Assembly (NCBI GenBank): GCA_034722275.1
Contig: JAYENW010000024.1
Coordinates: 1-62,280, forward strand
Source of the DNA: M55B177 sp034722275
GTDB lineage: Bacteria > Chloroflexota > Dehalococcoidia > GIF9 > AB-539-J10
DNA: 62,280 nucleotides
Reading direction: 5' to 3'
The notes under the pieces are model-generated. The model saw nothing but the letters and a program-made list of their open reading frames with translations. It searched no databases and was not told the origin of the DNA. Positions 8,613-17,285 of the stretch are shown in pieces (positions within the stretch are counted from its first letter, which is position 1; each line of letters starts with the position of its first letter). The translations under genes were made by a program, and so were the position numbers.

Positions 8613-9532
8613 TTTGTGGCTAAAATTGTTTTTGTTTTCTCAACATCTTTCTTGATTTGTGTTTTTAGTTCTTCCACCGAGGCAAAGTGTTGCTCATCTC
8701 TTAATCTCTGGATAAATTCTAGCTTAATCTTCTTACCGTATAAATAACCTTCATAATTTAGCAAGTGAGTTTCTACCATACTCCCCTTGTTATCAAAGGT
8801 AGGACGGGTGCCAATGTTCGTGGCTGCAGCAAATTTCTCTCCTTCTACTTGGGCGATAGTGACATAAACGCCATTGGCGGGCAATATTTGTTCCCTTGGC
8901 ATTTTGAGATTAGCAGTGGGAAATCCCAAAATGCGTCCGCGTTTGTCTGTGGTGATAACCTCGCCTATGAGATAAAAATGACGCCCCATTAATGTTTCTA
9001 CCTTATTGATGTCACCTTTAGCTAATGCCTGGCGAATGCTGGTGCTGCTTACTATTTCACCATCAATGAAAAGAGGCTGTACAACTTCAACACTGAAGTC
9101 GAATTCTTGCCGCAGTGAGCGAAGCAAATTGATATCACCTTCCCGTCCTCTGCCCAGTGCAAAATCTGGTCCCACTATGAGGCCACGCATTTTGAGATAC
9201 TTCTTAAGCAAGGAGATGAACTCCTGTGCAGATAACAAAGCTACTGCTGGGGTGAAGGACAGCACAGAGACCAAATCTATGCCCGTTTTCTGAAGAAGCT
9301 TGACCCTTTCCTCCAAGAGGCTTAGATAGGGTAACTGACTATGTGGTTGCAACACTGATTGAGGATGGCGGTCGAAAGTAATTACTCCACTAAGCAGTTT
9401 TTCCTGACGTGCTCGCTGCTTCACAATTTCCAGCAAGTGACGATGCCCCATGTGGACACCATCAAAAACGCCAACGGTAAGGATAGTTTCCTTTGGTGGA
9501 GCCAGCTTGAGTAGTTCTTCTTCGATCCCCAT
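8609..9532 (-). CDS. ribF: Bifunctional riboflavin kinase / FAD synthetase
   Basis: It phosphorylates riboflavin to FMN and adenylylates FMN to FAD. The N-terminal nucleotidyltransferase domain carries GVFDGVHMGHR (21-31) and STSIRQAL. The C-terminal kinase domain carries GRILGFPTANL and NIGTRPTF, followed by VETHLLNYEGYLYGKKI. The 307 residues are normal for the family. It overlaps tyrS by 4 nt. A 39-nt gap separates it from aroF upstream. Confidence 0.95.
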   Translation of the reverse strand: MGIEEELLKLAPPKETILTVGVFDGVHMGHRHLLEIVKQRARQEKLLSGVITFDRHPQSVLQPHSQLPYLSLLEERVKLLQKTGIDLVSVLSFTPAVALLSAQEFISLLKKYLKMRGLIVGPDFALGRGREGDINLLRSLRQEFDFSVEVVQPLFIDGEIVSSTSIRQALAKGDINKVETLMGRHFYLIGEVITTDKRGRILGFPTANLKMPREQILPANGVYVTIAQVEGEKFAAATNIGTRPTFDNKGSMVETHLLNYEGYLYGKKIKLEFIQRLRDEQHFASVEELKTQIKKDVEKTKTILATK

Positions 9533-9571
9533 GAAAGGAACGTTAAATACTAGTATCTAAATCCCAACCAT

Positions 9572-10618
9572 TTACAATTTGGAAATAGGATTCGCTTTGT
9601 TGGTGGCGAATTTTCTGCCGACGGCTTGAATTATTGGCTCTAACTGGGACATAAGTTGCCTGAAGCTGTGGAAGGTAAGTGATTGAGCGCCATCTTTAAG
9701 GGCTGAATCAGGGTTGGGATGGACTTCTAGCAGTAAGCCATCCGCCCCCGCTGCTACCGCTGCCAGTGCTAGGGGAGAAACTAAGTACCATTTACCTGTG
9801 GCGTGGCTGGGATCAGCGATAATGGGCAGGTGACTCAACTTCTTAACCACGGGGATGGCGCTGATATCCATCGTGTTGCGAGTAGCAGTTTCAAAAGTTC
9901 TAATGCCACGCTCGCAGAGGATGAGTTGCTCATTGCCCTGGGCTAGGATATACTCTGCTGCCAAGAGCCATTCTTGAATGGTGGCGGACAAGCCTCGTTT
10001 GAGCACCACCGGTTTTTTTGCTTTTCCTACTTCATCAAGCAAGGCGAAATTTTGCATATTGCGTGTGCCGATCTGGAGTATGTCGGTATAATTAGCCACC
10101 AATTCCACATCACCCGGCGTCATCACTTCTGTGATGATTGGCATCCCAGTTTCCTCTCGTGCCTGGGCTAATATTTTAAGGCCCTGTTCACCCAGCCCGC
10201 GGAAGTGGTATGGTGAAGTGCTTGGCTTGAAGGCACCGCCACGCAGTATATTGGCACCCGCAGCTTTGACTTCATGAGCTGTAGACAAAAGCTGTTCTTC
10301 ATTTTCTACGGCGCAAGGTCCTGCCATGACAACTATTTCATCACCACCAATGGTAAGGTCATTTATTTTTATTGTGGTATTCTGGGGGTGAAACTCCCGG
10401 CTGGCAAGCTTGTATGGTTTGCTAACTGGAATGGCCTCGTCTACTCCCGGGAGCAGTGACAGCGTGTCTTGGAGTTCAGGGAAAGTTTGGCCCAGCACAC
10501 CTATAATGGTGTGCTCGACACCCTGCGATACGTGTGCTTTTAGATATAGTTCCTCAATGCGTTTGACAACTCCGTCAATTTCATCTTGGCTGGAGCCTAC
10601 TTTCATTACCACAATCAC
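9572..10618 (-). CDS. aroF: 3-deoxy-7-phosphoheptulonate (DAHP) synthase, type I beta
   Basis: DAHP synthase joins phosphoenolpyruvate and erythrose-4-phosphate to start the shikimate pathway. The 348 residues include an N-terminal ferredoxin-like extension (about 70 residues, MIVVMKVGSSQDEIDGVV...), typical of the allosteric beta form. The TIM-barrel catalytic part carries VMAGPCAVEN, GAFKPSTSPYHFRG, QIGTRNMQN, KRGLSATIQEWL and IIADPSHATG. Its start overlaps the end of aroH by 4 nt, a pairing that couples DAHP synthase to chorismate mutase. Confidence 0.95.
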   Translation of the reverse strand: MIVVMKVGSSQDEIDGVVKRIEELYLKAHVSQGVEHTIIGVLGQTFPELQDTLSLLPGVDEAIPVSKPYKLASREFHPQNTTIKINDLTIGGDEIVVMAGPCAVENEEQLLSTAHEVKAAGANILRGGAFKPSTSPYHFRGLGEQGLKILAQAREETGMPIITEVMTPGDVELVANYTDILQIGTRNMQNFALLDEVGKAKKPVVLKRGLSATIQEWLLAAEYILAQGNEQLILCERGIRTFETATRNTMDISAIPVVKKLSHLPIIADPSHATGKWYLVSPLALAAVAAGADGLLLEVHPNPDSALKDGAQSLTFHSFRQLMSQLEPIIQAVGRKFATNKANPISKL

Positions 10619-10998
10619 TTTTGGTCTCCGTGTGCCGTCATTTTGCCTGCTAGCAGTTTTTTGGCTTCACCCAGGTAAATATGGACGATATCTTCAAGTT
10701 TCTTATCCGTATTCACCAACATCAGGATTCTTACACAGCGAGGCAAACTGCTGGGGACATTCATCTCATGCCCGCAAAGCAAAGCTAACTGCTGTGTCCA
10801 CCCTAGCTCCCGTGTCGCCACTGCTGGGAACTCAGCGTTTAAATCTGAAGTGGTGGTGAAAAGAGCTGCGGCTATATCTTCAGTTTCAATCCTGTTAACC
10901 CGCACCATTTCTTGCAATAGTTCCTTGGTTGCTGCTACAACACTTTTTTTATCATTTGTGGGAACTACAGTAGCTCCCCGAATGCCGCGGCACCACAT
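10615..10998 (-). CDS. aroH: Chorismate mutase, AroH type
   Basis: It converts chorismate to prephenate for tyrosine and phenylalanine. The 127 residues fit the monofunctional AroH class: RGIRGATVV at the N-terminus, SVVAATKELLQEMVRVN, the catalytic region with FTTTSDLNAEFPA, and LPRCVRILMLVNT. GAGGAG precedes the ATG. It overlaps aroF by 4 nt. Being the first gene of the minus-strand run aroH-aroF-ribF-tyrS, it probably carries the promoter for that operon in the region after 10998. Confidence 0.93.
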   Translation of the reverse strand: MWCRGIRGATVVPTNDKKSVVAATKELLQEMVRVNRIETEDIAAALFTTTSDLNAEFPAVATRELGWTQQLALLCGHEMNVPSSLPRCVRILMLVNTDKKLEDIVHIYLGEAKKLLAGKMTAHGDQK

Positions 10999-11074
10999 TT
11001 ACTGTTTCTCCTCGTGAGTCTTAAGCTAATAGCCTATCTTATTTGTTAATCTTCGTCAAGGAAGGCATGGCTTG

Positions 11075-11240
11075 TTACGTTTGGTCTGCAATTGCCTTGA
11101 CAGCTATTATGGCAAATGCCAAGATTTGGCAACCTGTAATGGATGAGATGGCTCAGTTCATTTGCTATGTGCAGTGGCAACACCAGCGCATGTCCTTTAA
11201 CTCGTGCGAAAGCTTGGAGAAATGGGTGATGTTCTGTAAT
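11075..11240 (-). pseudogene. Decayed HIT-family protein gene
   Basis: Reading the minus strand, one frame gives FARVKGHALVLPLHIANELS, which matches the HIT-family stretch before the core strand (xxxGHxLVxPKxH..xLxxL). A second frame continues with ITGCQILAFAIIAVKAIADQT and then a TAA at 11075-11077, matching the following helix. The two frames join by a frameshift near 11125-11140. The N-terminal part and the HxHxH catalytic motif are absent. This is a remnant of a small nucleotide hydrolase gene and should not be translated. Longer open frames on either strand here are chance. Confidence 0.7.
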
Positions 11241-11286
11241 TCTTCGCTCCCTAAGGAATGTGAGGAATAGAGATTGCTTGTTTAAC

Positions 11287-11544
11287 ATGTCAGGAAATAG
11301 AATTAAAGAAAAGTATGACGTAAGAAGAAAGAGAGTTCGAGCCACTTTAATTGAGTTCGGCATTAGAAGAGAATTAGTTCAAAGAATCGACTGTGATCAT
11401 CCTGTTGGTGTTTTAGAAAAAATCATCAACAATACTAAGAGGCGTCAGCCCAAAGATCCGGCTGCTTATTTTCTGAAGGGACTCAACTATTCAAGAATAA
11501 AACACGGAAGACCGCCTTTGTTTCATTCTCTAGGAAGGGAGTAA
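11287..11544 (+). CDS. Small basic protein of unknown function
   Basis: This 85-residue open frame starts at ATG 11287; an in-frame GTG at 11260 is possible, and neither has a clear ribosome-binding site. It is Arg/Lys-rich. The pattern LIEFGIRRELVQRIDCDHPVG...NNTKRRQPKDPAAYFLKGL resembles the short helical segment found near the C-terminus of some replication-initiator or HTH proteins (…GV…A..L…V…..NPAAFL…AL), but no full domain is present. It ends 6 nt before a Nudix gene and is probably co-transcribed with it. I do not recognise it further. Confidence 0.5.
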   Translation: MSGNRIKEKYDVRRKRVRATLIEFGIRRELVQRIDCDHPVGVLEKIINNTKRRQPKDPAAYFLKGLNYSRIKHGRPPLFHSLGRE

Positions 11545-11550
11545 GCGGAG

Positions 11551-12108
11551 ATGGAAATTATGAAGAAAGAGACTGTCTTTGAAGGGAAGTATTTAAAGTT
11601 CGTGCGAAAGCATTTTAAAACAAGTGCGGGAAGAGAAGATGTCTGGGAAGCAATAGAGAGGAAAAACGTTTACGGCGGTGGAGCAGTAGTAATCGTTGGG
11701 TTAACTAAGGAGAGAGAATTAATTTTGGAGAAGAATTGGAGAGCCCCTTTGGAATCTTTTATCATTCAGTTTCCTGCTGGCCTTACTGACAGGGAAGGAG
11801 AAAGTATGGAGGAGACTGCCAGGAGAGAACTCTTGGAGGAAACTGGCTATAGGGCAGAAAAGCTCATCCCGATTGTTTCGGCGCCACTATCTCCAGCTTT
11901 AACTCCCACCAGAGCAACTCATTTCTTTGCTCCCGAAGTAGAATTTATCGGAAAGGAAAGCAAGGAGGTTGCAGAAGAGATTAAAGTTTTAAAAATCCCC
12001 GTTGGGAAAGTAGATGATTTTTTGCTAAATCTCCCCCAGAATATTGAACTGGATATCAGAGTCCTGGGCATACTCTGGATTTTGGAGAGAAAAGGGCTTT
12101 TGTGCTGA
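11551..12108 (+). CDS. Nudix hydrolase, ADP-ribose pyrophosphatase-like
   Basis: The 185 residues contain a Nudix box starting at GLTDREGESMEETARREL and continuing LEETGY, the Mg-binding loop-helix that cleaves a nucleoside diphosphate linked to X. The surrounding pattern (WRAPL before the box, PLSPALTPTRATHFFAPE after it) fits the ADP-ribose/NDP-sugar group. AGGAAGGGA lies about 10 nt before the ATG, and a second in-frame ATG at 11560 is possible. It follows the small basic protein by 6 nt. A second, more distant Nudix enzyme lies at 30537-31085. Confidence 0.85.
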   Translation: MEIMKKETVFEGKYLKFVRKHFKTSAGREDVWEAIERKNVYGGGAVVIVGLTKERELILEKNWRAPLESFIIQFPAGLTDREGESMEETARRELLEETGYRAEKLIPIVSAPLSPALTPTRATHFFAPEVEFIGKESKEVAEEIKVLKIPVGKVDDFLLNLPQNIELDIRVLGILWILERKGLLC

Positions 12109-12149
12109 TATGCACCTGGGATTGGGTTCGATATAGAATGTGAACAAGG

Positions 12150-13709
12150 ATGAACATAAGGCAGCTAATTGAGCAGAGTGTTGCGGCAAGCCCTAAAAAG
12201 ACCTACTTATACTTTCGTGATTTGGAAATAAGTTATCAAGAATTCAATAGTAACGTGAATAGGGTAGCCAATGGACTCCTGGGGCTTGGCGCGGTTAAAG
12301 GTGATAAGGTAAGTCTCATGCTGCCCAACTCTCCGGAATTCCTCTATAGCTGGTTTGCGCTGAGCAAAATTGGAGCGGTGATGGTGCCCATCAATCTTGC
12401 TTTCAAGGAAAGGGAGGTCACCTATATCCTCAATCATTCCGGAGCCAAGGTTTTCCTATGTTCTGGAGAACAGCTTCCTATGATAACAAGTGTAAGGAGG
12501 AGCTGTAGTTCTCTGAAACAGGTAATATCCACCGTGCGAGAGGAGTCGGCAGGAATTGTGGATTTTCATCAGCTTCTCAAGGAACACGACAAGGACTTGA
12601 AATGGATAGATGTTGATGATGGGGACCTGGCTGCTTGTATCTACACATCGGGAACTACTGGCCAGCCAAAAGGGGTAATGCTCAGCCATGAAACTTATGT
12701 TCTCACGGGGCAATCTTACGCTTTCTCTGCTGGACTCTCCTATCAAGATCGGCTCATGACCCCTAATCCCATGTTCCACATAAATGCTCAGGTTTATTCT
12801 GCGATGGGCACTTTGGCTGCCAATGCCAGCTTGATTTTGCTGGAAAGGTTCAGCGCTTCCAGGATATGGGAGCAAGCTCGATATTATAAGGCTAATAAAT
12901 TAGTTCTGGTACTGGCTTCAGCCTCCATTCTGCTGAGCAGGATGGAAACAGAAGATGATGACAATAATCCAGTAGAGAAAGTCATTGCTGGTGGGACGAT
13001 CAAAGGGCGCTTCAGGGAATTTGAGAAGAGGTTTGGCGTTGCTCTCCAGACTATATATAGCCTTACTGAATCTCCGGTAGCTATTATGAGCCCCTTGGGT
13101 CAGGTTAGCAAAGACGGGGGCATAGGTATACCAATGCGCCACCCCGATCCTGACTTCAAGAATAAGGTTAGAATAGTGTCTGAAGATGGGAGTGAAGCGC
13201 CTCTCTTGGTGGTAGGTGAGGTGATAATCAAAAACCCCGCCATTATGAAAGGTTATTACAAAGACCCTGGTCTAACAGCAGAGACGATTAAAGATGGATG
13301 GCTTTATACTGGCGATACCGGATATAAGGATGAAGATGGCTATTTCTTCTTTATCGGCAGGAGCAAGGATATTATTCGTAGAAAAGGGGAACAGATCCCT
13401 GCCGCCGAGGTAGAAGACGTGATAAACTCGCACCCAAAGGTTTCATATTCGGCGGTGATAGGCATACCAGCGGGTATAGCTGATGAGGAAGTAAAAGCCT
13501 ATGTGGTATTGAAACGAGATGAATCCCTCCCGTATGAGGAGCTTGTCCAGTGGTGTGCTGCTCATCTGGCTGATTTCAAGGTTCCCCGTTATCTTGAGTA
13601 TAGGGATGATTTGTCCAGGAACGCGCTGGATAGAGTAAGGAAAGAAGTTCTCAAACAGGAGAAAATAGATCTTGCCAAGAATTGCTATGATCGGCAGGTG
13701 CAGAGATGA
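12150..13709 (+). CDS. AMP-dependent acyl-CoA synthetase/ligase
   Basis: This 519-residue class I adenylate-forming enzyme activates a carboxylic acid with ATP and probably transfers it to CoA. YTSGTTGQPKG (165-175) is the phosphate-binding loop, YSLTESPV contains the A5-like Thr-Glu, and WLYTGDTGYKDEDGYFFFIGR is A7-A8. The A10 region reads LSRNALDRVRK: the usual catalytic Lys is replaced by Arg, as happens in some CaiC-like ligases. The substrate is unknown. The next gene, an MDR dehydrogenase, overlaps by 4 nt, so the pair probably acts on the same compound. Confidence 0.88.
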   Translation: MNIRQLIEQSVAASPKKTYLYFRDLEISYQEFNSNVNRVANGLLGLGAVKGDKVSLMLPNSPEFLYSWFALSKIGAVMVPINLAFKEREVTYILNHSGAKVFLCSGEQLPMITSVRRSCSSLKQVISTVREESAGIVDFHQLLKEHDKDLKWIDVDDGDLAACIYTSGTTGQPKGVMLSHETYVLTGQSYAFSAGLSYQDRLMTPNPMFHINAQVYSAMGTLAANASLILLERFSASRIWEQARYYKANKLVLVLASASILLSRMETEDDDNNPVEKVIAGGTIKGRFREFEKRFGVALQTIYSLTESPVAIMSPLGQVSKDGGIGIPMRHPDPDFKNKVRIVSEDGSEAPLLVVGEVIIKNPAIMKGYYKDPGLTAETIKDGWLYTGDTGYKDEDGYFFFIGRSKDIIRRKGEQIPAAEVEDVINSHPKVSYSAVIGIPAGIADEEVKAYVVLKRDESLPYEELVQWCAAHLADFKVPRYLEYRDDLSRNALDRVRKEVLKQEKIDLAKNCYDRQVQR

Positions 13710-14797
13710 AAGTTAAAGCTATGGTTTTGGAAGCTCCACGCAGGATGTCTCTTCAGATGTTTGACCTGCCTGATATTGGCCCCGAGGATGGCTTGCTTAA
13801 GGTTGAAATGGTGGGAGTTTGTGGCTCAGACCCCGGTATATATCGTGGCAAAAAGGGTAGAAAGCCCAGGCCCTATCCCATCATAATGGGACATGAAATG
13901 GTTGGAGAGATAGCCGAGATTGGAGATGCAGCGGCGAGGAATCACAGAGTTCACAAAGGTGATAGAGTCATAGTCGAGTATGCCTTTGGCTGTGGCCATT
14001 GTGAGGCTTGCCTGAAGGGCGATTATACCCAGTGCGAATCTAACCTGTGCTATGGTTCTATGATTTCGTGCAAGGATGCGCCGCATCTGTGGGGGGCATA
14101 TGCGGAGTATATGTATATCGCCCCTAGGGCTATAGTTCACAAGGTCAGCGAGACCCTCCCCCCCGAAGCTGCTATTCTGGTATGTGCTGTTCTGGGCAAC
14201 GCCATAAAATGGCTTCGTATTAAGGGTGGGGTTTCAATAGGAGATACCGTGGTTATCGAAGGACCAGGCCAGCAGGGGCTTGCGGGAGTAATTGTGGCCC
14301 GAGAGTCAGGAGCCTCGGACATCATCGTGACCGGGATGTCAGTGGATGAAGCTAGGCTGGCACTGGCTAAGGAATTTGGGGCTACTTACTGCTGCAATAT
14401 TGAGAAAGAGAACCTGTGGAAGGTGGTCAGCGAAATCACTGACGGTAAAATGGCTGACATCGTTTTGGAAGTTACTGGACATCCCCAGGGGCTTATCTCC
14501 AGCCTTGATTTAGTGAGGAACAGAGGAACAATAGTCATGCCAGGGCTATATGGGATGGATAAGGAGATACCGCTCATCATGGACAAGGTCATCTATAAGG
14601 AAGTGCGCGTACTGGGGGTTTTCAGTCACGATATCTCGTCTGTCATCCCCGCTATTAAACTGGCGGAGTCAAGGAAATATTCGCTGGAGAGGATGGTTAC
14701 CCATAGATTTCGTCTGGAAGAAGCTGAGAGAGCAGTCCAGGTGGCTGGTGGAGAAGTGAAAGGAGAGCACCCCATCAAGGTAGTTATTATACCGTGA
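13706..14797 (+). CDS. Zinc-dependent MDR alcohol/polyol dehydrogenase
   Basis: The 363 residues are a medium-chain dehydrogenase. It has VGVCGSDPGIYRG with the catalytic zinc Cys, GHEMVGEI, and a structural-zinc loop CGHCEACLKGDYTQC. A Rossmann region follows (VVIEGPGQQGLAGVIVAR; the dinucleotide loop is GPGQQG). The NAD-binding half ends in MVTHRFRLEEAERA. The substrate cannot be read from sequence; the overlap with the acyl-CoA ligase gene upstream suggests a shared small-molecule pathway. The stop converges with and overlaps by 11 nt the PPC-domain gene on the other strand. Confidence 0.9.
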   Translation: MKVKAMVLEAPRRMSLQMFDLPDIGPEDGLLKVEMVGVCGSDPGIYRGKKGRKPRPYPIIMGHEMVGEIAEIGDAAARNHRVHKGDRVIVEYAFGCGHCEACLKGDYTQCESNLCYGSMISCKDAPHLWGAYAEYMYIAPRAIVHKVSETLPPEAAILVCAVLGNAIKWLRIKGGVSIGDTVVIEGPGQQGLAGVIVARESGASDIIVTGMSVDEARLALAKEFGATYCCNIEKENLWKVVSEITDGKMADIVLEVTGHPQGLISSLDLVRNRGTIVMPGLYGMDKEIPLIMDKVIYKEVRVLGVFSHDISSVIPAIKLAESRKYSLERMVTHRFRLEEAERAVQVAGGEVKGEHPIKVVIIP

Positions 14798-15251
14798 CGT
14801 CTGGATTGAAACCTGTCTCCAGGAGCACAAAGCCACTCTCTTTGTCTTTTATACGTGCCACATCTGTGTCGAGGATTTCATAGAGGATGGCTTCCCCCAC
14901 AAGCCAGGTTGTGACGCCATGTCTGAGGCAGCCACCTATGGTCTGCCCTGCCCGTCCCAGCGCAGCGTGGATATGCAGAACTGGCTTGCCATTTTCACCA
15001 GGAGCCAGTACACCTGCTGCCACTATTTCATGTGCACCGTCGATGGGCAGGAGCATTGGGTCTGGTGGCCTTTCTTCCGAACGCCGCGGGCCGACAACGA
15101 CATCGCCACCTCCAATTCCACCCACCAAAATAACATACCCCACGGATACTCCTTTCTCCTCTGCAAAACGCTCAATACAGTGGGGCACCACATCGCCATC
15201 CTCAAGGCGCAGCACGAAAACGCGGCCAAGCTTTCCTTCACATGCTTTCAT
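14787..15251 (-). CDS. PPC/DUF296 domain protein
   Basis: This 154-residue protein is a single plants-and-prokaryotes-conserved (PPC, DUF296) domain. Markers are the N-terminal GRVFVLRLEDGDVV, the GGIGGGDVVVGPR turn, and HIHAALGRAGQTIGGCL with the clustered His residues that often bind metal in this fold. It lacks the AT-hook of plant relatives. Its role is unknown; PPC domains form trimers. It converges with the dehydrogenase gene. Confidence 0.85.
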   Translation of the reverse strand: MKACEGKLGRVFVLRLEDGDVVPHCIERFAEEKGVSVGYVILVGGIGGGDVVVGPRRSEERPPDPMLLPIDGAHEIVAAGVLAPGENGKPVLHIHAALGRAGQTIGGCLRHGVTTWLVGEAILYEILDTDVARIKDKESGFVLLETGFNPDVTV

Positions 15252-15303
15252 CGCAAACCTCCTCCTCTGTAGGAAGACACTTTAATTTGGTGCTATGTCT
15301 TTG

Positions 15304-15948
15304 TCAAGACAGCCTTATTCGAGATGGAGGCAAGCCCTGATTTTCAAGATGTGATGTATCATTCAGTGTGATGAGGTGAAAGTTACTGTTGACGACTCGT
15401 ATCACACTCAGTGATGCGTTACCGAGCTCAAACCTGCGATAGATGCTATTTGATACCCCAAGAGCATGAGCCACCAGTACCCTGATAACAACCTCATGGG
15501 TCATGATTACTGTTAGCCTGCCCTGGTTAGCCGCTGCTACCATCTCAAAGGCTCGAACAGCACGCTCAGTTACCTGCTGGAAACTTTCCCCGTGAGGCAT
15601 GGTCACCTCCGAAGGGTCAATCCCCGACTGGCGCCAGAGTTCCGGCCATCTTCGCTTGACTTCATCCATATGCAGCCCCTGCCAATCTCCAAGCTGAATT
15701 TCGATCAGGTCATCTGAGACCTGCAACTCTAGCTTGTGAGGCTCAGCAAGAATCGTTGCCGTGGTGTAAGCTCTCCGAAGTGGACTGGTGCAAACCGAGG
15801 CGATGGGTAGACTGGTGAGCCTTGAAGACAAAGCATGTGCCTGGGTATAGCCTGTCTCATTCAGGTCTTCATCGGACCAGCCCATGTAGAAGCCAGTAAT
15901 GTTTGAGGTGGTTTGCCCATGGCGAACGAGAAGCACGGTTGTTGTCAT
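15304..15948 (-). CDS. Histidine phosphatase family protein
   Basis: The 214 residues are a branch-1 histidine phosphatase. LLVRHGQTTSN near residue 6 carries the phosphorylated His of the RHG motif, TSPLRRAYTTA carries the next Arg, and MTHEVVIRVLVAHAL holds the second catalytic His. Members act as cofactor-independent phosphoglycerate mutases, alpha-ribazole phosphatases or general phosphatases; the sequence does not decide. It lies 52 nt downstream of a short gap after the PPC gene on the same strand. Confidence 0.9.
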   Translation of the reverse strand: MTTTVLLVRHGQTTSNITGFYMGWSDEDLNETGYTQAHALSSRLTSLPIASVCTSPLRRAYTTATILAEPHKLELQVSDDLIEIQLGDWQGLHMDEVKRRWPELWRQSGIDPSEVTMPHGESFQQVTERAVRAFEMVAAANQGRLTVIMTHEVVIRVLVAHALGVSNSIYRRFELGNASLSVIRVVNSNFHLITLNDTSHLENQGLPPSRIRLS

Positions 15949-16276
15949 TTATTGCACCTCCATCATGAAAAAATCAATTTACCTGAAACAATCTCTGATC
16001 CTGATGGGATATATCTAAGAGAGTATCTATATAGTATAAAGGTTACAGCTTGTCAATGCCAGGACTACTTCAGTCACAAGCTTTCCGACACTTGGAGGTT
16101 ATTGAAGAGCAGCCGCCTAGCTCATAAAAATGCTCTCAGAGCGCCTGAGAGGCTGAAAATGGCAGAGTAGAGGGTGGGGTTATAGTTATCTTTATTTCAC
16201 GAAAGGCCATTCCGCCTGTGAGATCGTATCCTGGCGCAAGCCAAATACCCACACAATTTCTATATCTGGAGTGGTG
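15949..16276. other. Gene-free interval between histidine phosphatase and degV
   Basis: About 330 bp with no open frame that resembles a protein on either strand. The sequence is AT-rich near 15960-16060. I see no RNA gene, repeat or convincing terminator. Confidence 0.5.
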
Positions 16277-17113
16277 TTATTCTACTAAAGCGGCAACAGC
16301 AAGGGTCCCTGGCCCAGTATGTGTGCCTAATACAGAACCAGCCTGTGCCACGAAGATGCGATTCCGAGGAAATATTGGGTCTAGCAATTCTGCAAGTATT
16401 TTCACCTCTTCGAAGACAGTGGTATACATAATAGATAATTCTCTGATGTGCAAGAGAGTCCTGGCAAAGTTGTATAAATGCCGCAGCGCGCTTGTTCTAG
16501 TGCGTGCCATACCAAATGGCTGAACCTCACCTTCTATGACTGTAATTAGGGGTTTTACATGCAGTAGTGCGCCAAGAAGCGCTTTACCTTTGCCAAGCCG
16601 TCCCCCTTTCTCTGCGTACTCCAGCGTCTGGAAAAAGGCGAGCAGATGTATTCGGGGGATGCTCTGGCGCACTATATCCAGAGCTTCCTTGAAACTCGCT
16701 CCAGCTTGAATTGCTTTGGCAGCAGCAATGACGGTGAGCCCTAATCCCATCGACACCGATTCCGAATCCGCAATTTCAATGTGGCAGTCTTTTTCCACAG
16801 ACTCTTTGGCTAGTAATGCTGCATTATAAGTGCCGCTCAATTTACGGGAAAGGTGAATAGAAATAATTTCGCTATTCTGCTGAGCAAGCGTCTTGTAGGT
16901 ATCAATAAAGTTTCCAGTTGAGGGCTGAGAAGTTTTGGGCAGTGCCTTACTTTGAACTAATTTAGAGTAAAATTCCTCGGCATTGAGGTCAACACCATCT
17001 CTATAGAGCTTTTCCCCAAAAGAGACTGTTAAGGGTACAATGCTAATCCCCAGCTCCTGCGCTACCTCATGTGGTATATCCGCTGCGCTATCGGTAACAA
17101 TTTTAATCGTCAT
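16277..17113 (-). CDS. DegV family fatty-acid-binding protein
   Basis: The protein (278 residues from the ATG at 17113, which follows AAGGAG; a longer start at 17143 is unlikely) begins MTIKIVTDSAADIP, the DegV signature. It has PLTVSFG, SQPSTGNF, the SxKLSGTYNAA loop and GKGKALLGALLHVKPL. DegV proteins bind a fatty acid between two domains and in Firmicutes the FakB members supply fatty acids to the FakA kinase; no FakA is seen here. A strong promoter lies at 17174-17202 on this strand. Confidence 0.92.
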   Translation of the reverse strand: MTIKIVTDSAADIPHEVAQELGISIVPLTVSFGEKLYRDGVDLNAEEFYSKLVQSKALPKTSQPSTGNFIDTYKTLAQQNSEIISIHLSRKLSGTYNAALLAKESVEKDCHIEIADSESVSMGLGLTVIAAAKAIQAGASFKEALDIVRQSIPRIHLLAFFQTLEYAEKGGRLGKGKALLGALLHVKPLITVIEGEVQPFGMARTRTSALRHLYNFARTLLHIRELSIMYTTVFEEVKILAELLDPIFPRNRIFVAQAGSVLGTHTGPGTLAVAALVE

Positions 17114-17173
17114 TTTATCTCCTTGGTCTGTTCTTATAATCAATAGACCTACGCAAAATATTCATGGCTGATG

Positions 17174-17202
17174 ATTCTACAAAGTTCCTTTTATTTTGTC
17201 AA
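17174..17202 (-). promoter_or_regulatory. Consensus promoter for degV
   Basis: On the minus strand TTGACA (17202-17197), a 17-bp spacer and TAGAAT (17179-17174) match the housekeeping consensus, identical in hexamers and spacing to the rpsU promoter. The transcript would have a leader of about 50 nt. Confidence 0.75.
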
Positions 17203-17210
17203 GTTTGCCA

Positions 17211-17237
17211 AATAATAGAAATACTGGAAATATTATT
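17211..17237. promoter_or_regulatory. Inverted repeat between degV and the winged-helix gene
   Basis: AATAATA (17211-17217) and TATTATT (17231-17237) are perfect 7-bp inverted arms around 13 bp. The right arm touches TTGACA (17236-17241), a candidate -35 box for the winged-helix gene. It could be the operator of that regulator. Confidence 0.4.
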
Positions 17238-17285
17238 GACAAGCGTGATAATTTATGAGAAAATCCTGTTGTGAAGGAGGCCTCT

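Noticed and set aside
11046..11363. 105-residue minus-strand protein between aroH and the Nudix gene
   Set aside because: Only its middle resembles a HIT protein and it needs a frameshift; the flanks are non-homologous, so it is a pseudogene region.
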